In this document: piece after piece, positions 34,366-42,352 of the stretch
Position numbering within the stretch: position 1 is the first letter of the stretch
Layout: every line of letters starts with the position of its first letter
NCBI RefSeq assembly: GCF_040359615.1
Contig: NZ_CP132942.1
Span: forward strand, 1,364,001 to 1,428,000
Origin: Tunturibacter psychrotolerans
Lineage (GTDB): Bacteria; Acidobacteriota; Terriglobia; Terriglobales; Acidobacteriaceae
Length of the DNA: 64,000 bases
Reading direction: 5' to 3'
Made by a program: the position numbers and the translations under genes
Notes under the pieces: generated by a model
What the model saw: only the letters and a program-made list of their open reading frames with translations
What the model was told of the DNA's origin: nothing
Database searches by the model: none

Positions 34366-36099
34366 CTAGAACCGCTTCTGCTGTTTACAACCCTTGCCGT
34401 CGGTGACGGAGGTCAGCACCTGGCTCTCGGCTGTGAGCGAACGGCTGAAGCAGTTACCGAGCGAGTCATTGCTCTGAAAGGAAGCACTCGAGTTGCCGAC
34501 TGCAGCCGTGATTTGGTCGGCGGCATTGATCGACAAGGCGTCCTTGGAGATGACCTGCTCCTGGGTGTTGCTCTCGAATAGAGGGAATCCGTTGAGAGCC
34601 TTTGAATCGGTCTGCTGATTCTGCTGATTCACCGTCGTTGTCTGGGTGAAGGAGCCACCCGAGTTGGGAGTGAAGGAAAAGTCCACCGTCAGCGGATACG
34701 ACACATGCTTATTCACTGTCTCCAGCAAGAAGCCCTGTCGGGTCGTGGTCTGCGAATCGACGGTGCTGGTCTGGACAACGTTTTGCACGTCGGCTCCGAT
34801 GTTCTGGTTGACATTGAAGGTCTGGGTGTTGAGGAAGTCGACCTTTTGTTCGACCGTGGTTTCGACTCGGCCGTGCGAGGTGTTGACGAAGCCGCTGATG
34901 GAGAAGGTGCGGTTGGAGCCGACCGAGACTGTGCCCGTTACGACTCCGGTTGAGCTGGTTGTCAGGTTTTCGTTGACGTGCGGAGTTGGGGCCGCGCTGA
35001 GGGTGTTGCTGATCAGCCCACCACTAACCTCGCGGCTGCCGTGGTCGGTGAATACGAGCAGGTTCGCGGTTGCGTTGAAGAAGTTGTCGGCGTTGAAGAC
35101 GCTGACAGCGACGGTGTGCTGGTTACCATCGCCGAGCACGCCGGCAAAGGGAGTGAGGTCGACGCGGTAGGGCTTGAAGTCGAGGGTCTGGACACCGGGG
35201 AGTGGCTCCCAGAGGAAGGGATCGATGCCGCCGGTGAAGATGAAGGGATAGACAGGCGCGACACCGGCGGGCTTGCCGTCGATGCTGATCTCAGTCTCGC
35301 GGAAGGCGGTGTTGCCGCAGCTCTCGAGCGGGCCGGTCTGGTCGTTGGGCACGCAGAGGTACCAGAACTCATCGTCGATCTGGCTCTGGGCGAATACGTC
35401 GAGATAGACCTTCTCCACGTTGCGCGGCAGATTGACGGTTTGGCTGACCTGGTCGGCTGTGGTGTTGAGCGCGGCAGGATTGCTGCCGGAGCTGAGCCCT
35501 ACGACGATGTCCGGCGTGGCAGGAGCGAGGGCGAGCGGCGAAGCAGGAAAGAACTCCAGCGCGGCGTTGGCAAAGATAGTGCTCGTGTCCGTGGAGTTGA
35601 CGATGTTGCCGATAGTGGCAGAGCCCGGCTGCGCGGTTTTGAGAACCGCGGTGAGGTCGGTGACGTCGCGTTCAATGTGCCAGGAGGGGCTGAGGTTGTT
35701 GCGGGGTTCGGCAGTAGTGCCGAAGAAGATGTTGACGTCGCCGAGATAAAACCAGGCGGAGCGGTCGAACTGGTTTCCTGCGGAGACGGTGAAGTCTGCC
35801 GTAAGGACGACCTTGGCCCAGGGGCCGGGACAAGCTGCGGGCGGGGCGTAATTGAAAGTAGTTGCGTTGAAGTTGTCAAAGGGTGCGTTGGTAAGCAGGG
35901 AAACGGTGCAAGGTTTGACGTTGGGCCGCGTAACGGACGGTTCCGCGCTGACAGGATTGGAAGAGCCCACCTGGGGGGTTGAGGGAGCGAGGACGACTTG
36001 CGCCTGAGCAGCGCCAATGCAAGTTGAGGCAAGCAGAAGTAGATTTGAAAGGGTGTGGAGAGGTTTGACGACGCGCGGGCCAGTTACTGTTTGCTGCAT
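34366..36099 (-). CDS. Secreted PNGase A-like amidase
   Basis: A 577-residue protein from ATG 36099 with a signal peptide ending near residue 33 (CIGAAQA). The body matches the peptide-N-glycosidase A family, mostly plant and fungal enzymes that remove N-glycans from glycopeptides. Recognisable family-style blocks are RSAWFYLGDVNIFFG (bases about 35740), EFWYLCVPND, DPFLWEPLPGV, YRVDLTPFAGVLGDGNQHTVAVSVFN and ANLLVFTDHGSR. The two-jelly-roll layout is inferred. The C-terminal 120 residues are Asn/Gln/Thr-rich. Bacterial glycopeptide substrates would be from decaying fungi or plants; the exact activity is untested. Confidence 0.75.
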   Translation of the reverse strand: MQQTVTGPRVVKPLHTLSNLLLLASTCIGAAQAQVVLAPSTPQVGSSNPVSAEPSVTRPNVKPCTVSLLTNAPFDNFNATTFNYAPPAACPGPWAKVVLTADFTVSAGNQFDRSAWFYLGDVNIFFGTTAEPRNNLSPSWHIERDVTDLTAVLKTAQPGSATIGNIVNSTDTSTIFANAALEFFPASPLALAPATPDIVVGLSSGSNPAALNTTADQVSQTVNLPRNVEKVYLDVFAQSQIDDEFWYLCVPNDQTGPLESCGNTAFRETEISIDGKPAGVAPVYPFIFTGGIDPFLWEPLPGVQTLDFKPYRVDLTPFAGVLGDGNQHTVAVSVFNADNFFNATANLLVFTDHGSREVSGGLISNTLSAAPTPHVNENLTTSSTGVVTGTVSVGSNRTFSISGFVNTSHGRVETTVEQKVDFLNTQTFNVNQNIGADVQNVVQTSTVDSQTTTRQGFLLETVNKHVSYPLTVDFSFTPNSGGSFTQTTTVNQQNQQTDSKALNGFPLFESNTQEQVISKDALSINAADQITAAVGNSSASFQSNDSLGNCFSRSLTAESQVLTSVTDGKGCKQQKRF

Positions 36100-36169
36100 G
36101 AGAACACCATCCTTTATGTAACGGGAGGACAATAGCATAATGATCTAAATAATGACCATATGCCCAGGG

Positions 36170-36205
36170 CGAATTTCACAATAATGAAAGAAAAGTGGAA
36201 ATTCG
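36170..36205. promoter_or_regulatory. Inverted repeat upstream of the PNGase A-like gene
   Basis: CGAATTTCAC (36170-36179) and GTGGAAATTCG (36195-36205) pair with one bulged base and a 15-base AT-rich spacer. It lies 71 bases upstream of the gene start, in the 460-base gap 36100-36559. Confidence 0.4.
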
Positions 36206-36338
36206 AGATATCGCCACAGTACAGGTCGGGAGGTTAGGGCATTCGACCAAGTGGGAAAACAATCATGTCTTCGGCCGTAAAGTAAACGTCACGCTGGACG
36301 GCGTCATTCGGCGCTCCAACGAGGGAATCGGTCCGCGT

Positions 36339-36350
36339 CCGTTGTAACGG
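36339..36350. promoter_or_regulatory. Short palindrome upstream of the efflux operon
   Basis: CCGTT-GT-AACGG, a 5-bp inverted repeat with flanking partial symmetry, 210 bases upstream of the outer-membrane-factor gene. Could be a TetR- or LysR-type site; nothing else in 36206-36559 stands out. Confidence 0.35.
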
Positions 36351-36559
36351 AGACGATTAGGGAACTTGGACTACATCTTTTTCTTACGCCACCCACCCAT
36401 TGCCGGGTCCCGTCCATGCTCGCCAATCCAGTCTCAACCCGCCTAGTAGCGCACTTCACCATCCTCGACTCCCACCGAAACGTCATATCCAACCGTACTA
36501 AGGTAAGCTGGCTCAGCTTGTCTTCAACAAATCTGCGTTCAGTGTGAAGAGTCTTGAAG

Positions 36560-38014
36560 ATGAAAATACAAGGATTACTCCCGTCGAATTGTGGACGAAT
36601 GTGGAGGATTGCCTTCGTCTGCATCTTTCTGCCCGTTATCGCGCATCCGCAACGGGCTCCGCAGGTTCCTGACCGCCCGTGGGATAGCAACCGCACAGAG
36701 AGCGGTCTGCATGCGGGGCCGGGAAACGAGTTGAAACTTGACCCGACCCATATGTATACACTCGCGGAGCTGATCGATCTCGCAGAGCTAAATAATCCTG
36801 AGACCCGTGAAGCCTGGGCATTCGCCAAAGGCCGTGCAGACCGGCTAGGAATCTCCCGCTCTGACCTGTATCCCACACTGGTGGCGGGCGCGTTAGGGGC
36901 AACGTCGAAGGATGGAGTGCTGATCAATGACAAGTTTACGCTGCAAACGATCGGAGAGTACGATCTTGCCGTCAGCCTCTCCTATACGCTTCTCGATTTC
37001 GGTGAGCGTCGCGGACACATCGACGAGGACCGTGCACAGCTTCTGGCAGCCAACTTCGAATTCAACCAGGTTCACCTGAAGATTGTGAGCAGGGTACTTG
37101 CGGCCTTCTTCCGGCTTCAGCAGACTCAAGGTGAAGTTGCTGCGGCGGAGGCTAATCTAACTTCAGCGCGGACTGTGCGCGAAGCAGCCGAGCAGCGACT
37201 TGATCTTGGCGTGGCCACGGTTCCTGATCTGCTTGAAGCACGCAGCGCGGAGGCCCGTGCTGTCTATAGTCTCGAGTCGGTACGAGGAGCGCGCCTGATC
37301 GCTCTGGGCGATCTTGCAACCGTGCTCACGGTCTCTCCGGCTAGCAACTACAAAGTTCAGAGCCTCGATAGCCTCCCAATTCCGAATGAGTTGAATGGAA
37401 CTGCTGAGCATGCGATCAATAAAGCGCTCTCGCAACGGCCCGATCTGCTTGCTCAGATGGAGCGGGTTCGCGCGGCCAGTGGTGCTATTACGAGCGCTCG
37501 TTCTGAGTGGTATCCGCGATTGACGTTTCAGGGTGACGAGGATTTTCTGAGGGCATATGGAGAACAAAGTCCATTTCCTGGTGCGTATGCTGGCGCAAAT
37601 ACCTATCATGCCGAACTTTCGCTGAACTGGACCGTGTTCGATGGTGGGCGCCGCAGGAACGAAGTCGAACAGGCACATGCTTCGCAGAAGCAAGCGCAAT
37701 CGGCGGTTGATCGAATGCGCGATGAGGTGAGTGATGAGGTGTGGAGGGCGTATTCCGATGTCAACACTGCGTTCCGTCAGCACGATGCCGCGACCATGCT
37801 GTTGACCGCTTCGACGGATTCTTATGAAGCCGCGCTGCAGAGTTACAGACTTGGTGTACGCAATCTGGTTGACCTGCTGGCCGCCGAGCGCGATCTGGCC
37901 GATGCCCGTTCGGCTGACATTACGGCTCGGGTAAGCGTGCTTAACTCACTCGCGGAGCTAGCGTACAGTACGGGAGATCTCCTCAAGACCACGGCTCGGA
38001 GACCAGCGCCATGA
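36560..38014 (+). CDS. MdtP-like outer-membrane efflux factor (TolC family)
   Basis: A 484-residue exported protein: signal helix about 15-30, then paired long helices and beta-strands in two similar halves. Family marks are MYTLAELIDLAELNNPETREAWA (shown split) near residue 70, AAEANLTSARTVREAAEQRL and LDLGVATVPDLLEARSAEAR in the first half, and FDGGRRRNEVEQAHASQKQA with RLGVRNLVDLLAAERDLADA in the second. Trimeric duct of a tripartite pump. Its stop overlaps the next start (ATGA). The order outer-membrane factor, YtcA, adaptor, FUSC pump parallels E. coli ytcA-mdtN-mdtO-mdtP. Confidence 0.85.
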   Translation: MKIQGLLPSNCGRMWRIAFVCIFLPVIAHPQRAPQVPDRPWDSNRTESGLHAGPGNELKLDPTHMYTLAELIDLAELNNPETREAWAFAKGRADRLGISRSDLYPTLVAGALGATSKDGVLINDKFTLQTIGEYDLAVSLSYTLLDFGERRGHIDEDRAQLLAANFEFNQVHLKIVSRVLAAFFRLQQTQGEVAAAEANLTSARTVREAAEQRLDLGVATVPDLLEARSAEARAVYSLESVRGARLIALGDLATVLTVSPASNYKVQSLDSLPIPNELNGTAEHAINKALSQRPDLLAQMERVRAASGAITSARSEWYPRLTFQGDEDFLRAYGEQSPFPGAYAGANTYHAELSLNWTVFDGGRRRNEVEQAHASQKQAQSAVDRMRDEVSDEVWRAYSDVNTAFRQHDAATMLLTASTDSYEAALQSYRLGVRNLVDLLAAERDLADARSADITARVSVLNSLAELAYSTGDLLKTTARRPAP

Positions 38015-38331
38015 AGAACCGCCCTCATTCGTGTCTTTTGACATGTTCCGGAGTCATAGATATTCGAAGACCGCGTAGTCCAATATTGTGGATAACGTTA
38101 ATGCCGTTGGCCACGCTCTGCGGCTGTCGTCGGGCACCGTCGATCGGCATCTACGGCTCTTATTTTCCCGGATGGCTGATTTGCCTTGTCCTCGGTATCG
38201 CACTCACCGTAGCGATACATCTCGTGCTGAGGCGGCTGGGGTATGAAGCTCGTTTGAATCCACTTGGCCTTGTGTACATCGCGCTTTCGATTACTCTCAC
38301 CTGTCTGTTGTGGCTGGCTCTCTTTTACTAG
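38011..38331 (+). CDS. YtcA-like small membrane protein
   Basis: Up to 106 residues. The recognisable family core is CRRAPSIGIYGSYFPGWLICLVLG, a Cys-x-x-APSI-x-GSYFP pattern of the YtcA family (split here to stay brief), followed by a second membrane helix (about 83-104). The Cys in LATLCGC is a possible lipobox. The start is uncertain: ATG 38011 overlaps the previous stop, and ATG 38101 just before LATLCGC would give a lipoprotein signal of the right size. YtcA proteins accompany MdtNOP-type pumps, with no known role. Confidence 0.75.
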   Translation: MKNRPHSCLLTCSGVIDIRRPRSPILWITLMPLATLCGCRRAPSIGIYGSYFPGWLICLVLGIALTVAIHLVLRRLGYEARLNPLGLVYIALSITLTCLLWLALFY

Positions 38332-38343
38332 GAGGTGTCTTAT

Positions 38344-39570
38344 ATGGACGATTCCATTGATGCACGACCGGAAGTAGACCCGGTGGGGAGAATCATCTCG
38401 ATGACAATCATTGCGAGCGCTGTTATTTGCCTCACTTTGGTCATTGTGTTGACGTCGACTCATCCACGAACAGACGACGCTACAGTGTTCGCAAATTTTA
38501 TTGGGATTGCACCAGTTATAGAAGGGCCAGTAGTGCACCTGGCCGTGCAGGACAATCAGTTCGTGCACAAGGGCGATCTGCTCTATGAGATCGACGATCT
38601 GCCCTATCGTTATGCCCTTCAGCAAGCTCTGTCGGAACAGGCCGCGCTCGAAGGCAATATTCGTGACCAGTCGCGCCAGATCGCCGGTCAAAGGAGTGCC
38701 GTCATTGCTCAAAGAGCCGCGCAAAACGCTTCTGAAGCTGCGATGCACCGTGCTACAACGTTGATCGATGAGGCGACGGCCGACGTAGGACATGCGGAGG
38801 CCGTTGTTAAGCAGGCGCAGGCTGAATACGACTATGCGGAGAGCAACCTCAAGCGCACCGAGCCTTTGCTGGCCCGAAAGTTCGTGACTGCGGATCAAGT
38901 AGATCAACTGCGCTCAAACACAAAGGCCAGAGCTGAACAGCTTCGGCAGGCACAGGCGCAACTGGTGCTCAAACAGGCGTCGCTCAAAGCTGCTCTTGAA
39001 GGACAGACTCAATCGGTCGCCGAGGTTGGTCAGAATGCCGCGCAGGTCGAGCAGCGCGGGCACGAGGTCAGGATACTCGATCCTCTCACGACCCAACGCG
39101 AGGGTCGACTGGCGACCGTGGAGCATGCTCGCTACAACCTCGACCATTGTCGCGTCTACGCACCCTTCGATGCCCGCGTCACCAACCTGACGATCGCCGA
39201 AGGCGCCTATGCACATATCGGAGATCAACTATTCACTCTGATCGACGCGCGAACCTGGTGGACGGTCGCAAACTTCCGTGAGGACCAACTCGTTCACATT
39301 CATCCTGGCGATCACGCGAGGGTGTTTATTATGCAGGCCCCAAACGCGGAGTTTAGCGGTATCGTCGACAGTATCGGTTTTGGCGTTATACCCGACCCTG
39401 ATGTCGTTGGGGTTTTAAAACCCGGTCTGCCGGCAACCGATCGCACGCTCAATTGGGTGCATCTGGCGGCACGTTATCCCGTTCGCGTTCGTATTCTTAA
39501 CGCGCCTGCCGAAATACTGCGAGTGGGTGCCACGAGCCTTGTCGCGATTCAGGGAGGCGATCATCGCTAG
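38344..39570 (+). CDS. MdtN-like membrane-fusion protein (HlyD family)
   Basis: A 408-residue periplasmic adaptor anchored by one N-terminal helix (about 18-38). The lipoyl-like half-motif ...APVIEGPVVHLAVQDNQFVHKGDLLYEID (cited in parts) is at about 56-85, a long coiled-coil hairpin rich in Ala, Gln and Glu spans about 95-265, and the second lipoyl half is NLDHCRVYAPFDARVTNLTIAEGAY at about 275. A beta-barrel follows, with TWWTVANFREDQL. AGGAGG lies eight bases before ATG 38344, the chosen start. It connects the pump to the outer-membrane duct. Confidence 0.88.
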   Translation: MDDSIDARPEVDPVGRIISMTIIASAVICLTLVIVLTSTHPRTDDATVFANFIGIAPVIEGPVVHLAVQDNQFVHKGDLLYEIDDLPYRYALQQALSEQAALEGNIRDQSRQIAGQRSAVIAQRAAQNASEAAMHRATTLIDEATADVGHAEAVVKQAQAEYDYAESNLKRTEPLLARKFVTADQVDQLRSNTKARAEQLRQAQAQLVLKQASLKAALEGQTQSVAEVGQNAAQVEQRGHEVRILDPLTTQREGRLATVEHARYNLDHCRVYAPFDARVTNLTIAEGAYAHIGDQLFTLIDARTWWTVANFREDQLVHIHPGDHARVFIMQAPNAEFSGIVDSIGFGVIPDPDVVGVLKPGLPATDRTLNWVHLAARYPVRVRILNAPAEILRVGATSLVAIQGGDHR

Positions 39571-39583
39571 TTCTGCTTCCATA

Positions 39584-41641
39584 ATGGCACAGAGGCGGCG
39601 GTCATATCGGTTAGGACTGTGGCAGCTTGTGCGCAACGAACTAGAGCCGTATCCAGGGCGCCTTGAAAAAACGGTCCAATACACTGTTGCAACCGTCCTC
39701 GCAGCCATCCTGGTATTGACCTTTCGGCTGCCGAGCGCTGTGCTCGGGGTTTACTATCCGCTCCTGCTGATGCAGGACACGCCTGCGGCGAGCTTTCGCG
39801 CAGCAAAAAAATGTATCTTGTTTCTTTTTGTTGCCGCCATCTGGGTGCTGTGCGCTGCTGTCTTTGTGCTCGGATCCTCTCTGCTGCACTTTCTCTGGGT
39901 CGTCTGCACGCTATTTCTTGCTTGCTGGTTGATTGAAGCAGGAGAGGATCATGCAGCGGCGACCAGTTTTGGGCTTTATGTGGCTACCGGAATTGACGTG
40001 CTTGATGCACAGATCTCTCCAGATGTTCGCTTTGAGACCATACTTTACATTTTGCTGAGTTTGCTCATCGGCATTGCGACCTTCCTTGCCGTTCAATACA
40101 TCTTTGCCACCGACAAGGAGCCGAACGGAGTGCGGCGCGGCCTCGATACGAGGCTCTTGATCATGCATAACTGTCTTGAGGCGATCTCTGAAGGACGTGC
40201 ACCAGGACCATTGCTTCGCCGACGATTGCGGCAGTATTTCATGATCGGTACCGGACGAATACGGCAGACGTTGCTCGGGCTAAACTACTCGCGACGGGTT
40301 CGTGATGAACAAGCCGTGGCCATCGGTCTCATCGGCAATATGGTTGAATTCACCCACAGTCTGGTGGAGGCGCCTGGACAGCCAGTACCCAATCAGCGGG
40401 CGCGACTGCGTGCGGTAGTGGATGCCATCGATCAGGTGCGAGCGGATTTTATTGCAGGCCGGGCACCTGAGCCGCGCCCTTTGCCTCCTCCGCAGCCACG
40501 CGAACTACGTCGCTCTCCGGTGTACAGACTTGAATACTCGATTGCCCTTCTTACAGAGGTCTACTCAAGCCACCTGGTCGCTCAACGCATCCCTGATCAG
40601 CACGAGAGACCGAAGGGGCTGATCCGGCCTGGCGCAATTACAGATCCTGAAGTTTTGCGGTTTGCGTTGCGCGCTTCGCTGGCTGCTATCTGCTGCTACC
40701 TGTTCTACTGGGCCGTAAATTGGCAGGGCCTCTCCGTCTCTCTTACCACTTGCATCGTGACGGCGCTCTCGAGTGCCGGGGCCTCTCGCCAGAAGCAGAT
40801 GCTTCGCTTCGTTGGAGCAACGGCTGGCGGAGTCTTTGCCTTCGTAGCCCAAATACTCATCCTGCCGCGCGTGCAATCCATAGGAGGATTTACGTTGGCG
40901 TTAGCGGGAGCGGTCTTCTGCTCCATCTGGGTCTCCACGGCTTCACCGCGAATCGCGTATGCCGGCCGCCAGATGGCACTCTCTTATGAGCTTGTCCATC
41001 TAACTGACCCACACTACAACGTTGGTCTCACTCAGGTGCGAGATCGCGTCTTTGGAATCTTTCTCGGGTTGATTGCCATGTGGCTGATCTTTGACCGCCT
41101 CTGGTCGCGCCCCGCCGCACCTACGATGACGCAGCTATTCGATGAGACTCTCGACCTCATCACAGAGCTTCCAGCCCAGGGCAGCCTTGAAGTTGGCCCC
41201 ACAGTCAAGCTGCTACAGGAGACGATTGATCGCAACTTCGATAGAATCCGCGATCTGGCTGATGCTGTATTGCTCGAATTCAGACGGGAGAGGGAACTCG
41301 ACCTCACATCACGCCGTCGCGTCCGTTCATGGTCTCCTCTAATACGCATCATCTTCATGTTGCGTCTTGCGATCCTACGGCGCGGCATGGTCGGCGAAGC
41401 GGGCGCAGATGATCCACGAGTTGCAGAAGCGATCGCCACCTCCACGTGGGTGCTCAAAGAGATTCACGGCATGACTACGGTTGACCTCTCTAAAACGCCC
41501 GATCCACCGCTTGCGGCCCGTCGGGTGCCAATTCCTCAAATATCAGCGTATGAGCCCGCGGCCGTCAGAATTGCTGCTTCTCTCGCAACAGTGAGCGCCT
41601 ATCTTCGCGAGGACGTGTTGCTTGATTTACTCGGAACTTGA
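39584..41641 (+). CDS. MdtO-like FUSC-family efflux pump
   Basis: A 685-residue inner-membrane protein with two blocks of hydrophobic helices (about 30-190 and 345-510), each followed by a cytoplasmic helical domain: the FUSC/aromatic-acid-exporter (AaeB) plan. YPLLLMQDTPAASFRAAKK in the first block fits the family. The start is debatable: ATG 39584 has no ribosome site, while the frame is open to GTG 39527, and AGGGAGG at 39551 faces in-frame ATC codons. The E. coli counterpart MdtO helps export puromycin, acriflavine and related compounds. Confidence 0.85.
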   Translation: MAQRRRSYRLGLWQLVRNELEPYPGRLEKTVQYTVATVLAAILVLTFRLPSAVLGVYYPLLLMQDTPAASFRAAKKCILFLFVAAIWVLCAAVFVLGSSLLHFLWVVCTLFLACWLIEAGEDHAAATSFGLYVATGIDVLDAQISPDVRFETILYILLSLLIGIATFLAVQYIFATDKEPNGVRRGLDTRLLIMHNCLEAISEGRAPGPLLRRRLRQYFMIGTGRIRQTLLGLNYSRRVRDEQAVAIGLIGNMVEFTHSLVEAPGQPVPNQRARLRAVVDAIDQVRADFIAGRAPEPRPLPPPQPRELRRSPVYRLEYSIALLTEVYSSHLVAQRIPDQHERPKGLIRPGAITDPEVLRFALRASLAAICCYLFYWAVNWQGLSVSLTTCIVTALSSAGASRQKQMLRFVGATAGGVFAFVAQILILPRVQSIGGFTLALAGAVFCSIWVSTASPRIAYAGRQMALSYELVHLTDPHYNVGLTQVRDRVFGIFLGLIAMWLIFDRLWSRPAAPTMTQLFDETLDLITELPAQGSLEVGPTVKLLQETIDRNFDRIRDLADAVLLEFRRERELDLTSRRRVRSWSPLIRIIFMLRLAILRRGMVGEAGADDPRVAEAIATSTWVLKEIHGMTTVDLSKTPDPPLAARRVPIPQISAYEPAAVRIAASLATVSAYLREDVLLDLLGT

Positions 41642-41881
41642 AGCCGTATTTGCCAGTCCCCAGCTTCCGAATCTCCCAGCAAAAGACTCGGGCTATCCTT
41701 CGCGTAAGTTTCGCGCATCTAAAAACTGCACCGTGGCTTGTCCTCGAACGTGCTGTGCCGGGTTTATGCGGTGCGGGATCGGACGGATAGAGCTCTGGTG
41801 GCTAATCGGGTTGTAGGTGTTCCCCCTGATCTCACTGCAATTGTAGACAGCTTCTATATCAGCATCGGCGAGGAGACAGTC

Positions 41882-42325
41882 ATGCAAATCAAATGGACCA
41901 CTCAATGCTTAATTAAACGGGGTAATGGATTTGGACTTTGCGGCGCTCATCCAGACTGGGCGATGCATCCGTCCTGGATAGCAGGAGTTGAAGGGTTGGA
42001 CGCTTACAACCGTTGGGTTAGTGAGGTTGTGATACCAATCGTCTTCCAGTGGATCGAAGAGCACAAAGCTGATGTGTACAAGGGAGTGCCCGAGGAGTTG
42101 AAAGATGATATGGGTGTTGTGATTGCATCGGCCTTCGAGATAGTGAAGACGATGTCGAGTTATACGAACGGAGTGAAAAAAGCCGTGGAGTTTGAGGAAG
42201 CGAGAGAGAGGGACGAAGTGGATATGAAGACGATCAATCCCGTATGGACCGATATTGCGCAGAAGGTGAGGGAGGATACGAAGAGGATCTTCGATGAGAA
42301 GAAAGATGTTCTCAAAGGCACTTAA
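41882..42325 (+). CDS. Protein of unknown function
   Basis: A 147-residue acidic, mainly helical protein from ATG 41882 with GAGGAG seven bases upstream. Starts QIKWTTQCLIKRGNGFGLCG and has PEELKDDMGVVIASAFEIVKTM in the middle and KVREDTKRIFDEKKDVLKGT at the end. No family recognised. It stands alone between the pump operon and a convergent PP2C gene. Bases 41642-41881 show nothing. Confidence 0.6.
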   Translation: MQIKWTTQCLIKRGNGFGLCGAHPDWAMHPSWIAGVEGLDAYNRWVSEVVIPIVFQWIEEHKADVYKGVPEELKDDMGVVIASAFEIVKTMSSYTNGVKKAVEFEEARERDEVDMKTINPVWTDIAQKVREDTKRIFDEKKDVLKGT

Positions 42326-42352
42326 ACACGTTGATCTCGGTGCGGGCAGACT

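Noticed and set aside
34978..35982. Plus-strand frame of 334 codons opposite the PNGase A-like gene
   Set aside because: Repetitive Val/Glu/Gly/Asp sequence, antisense shadow.
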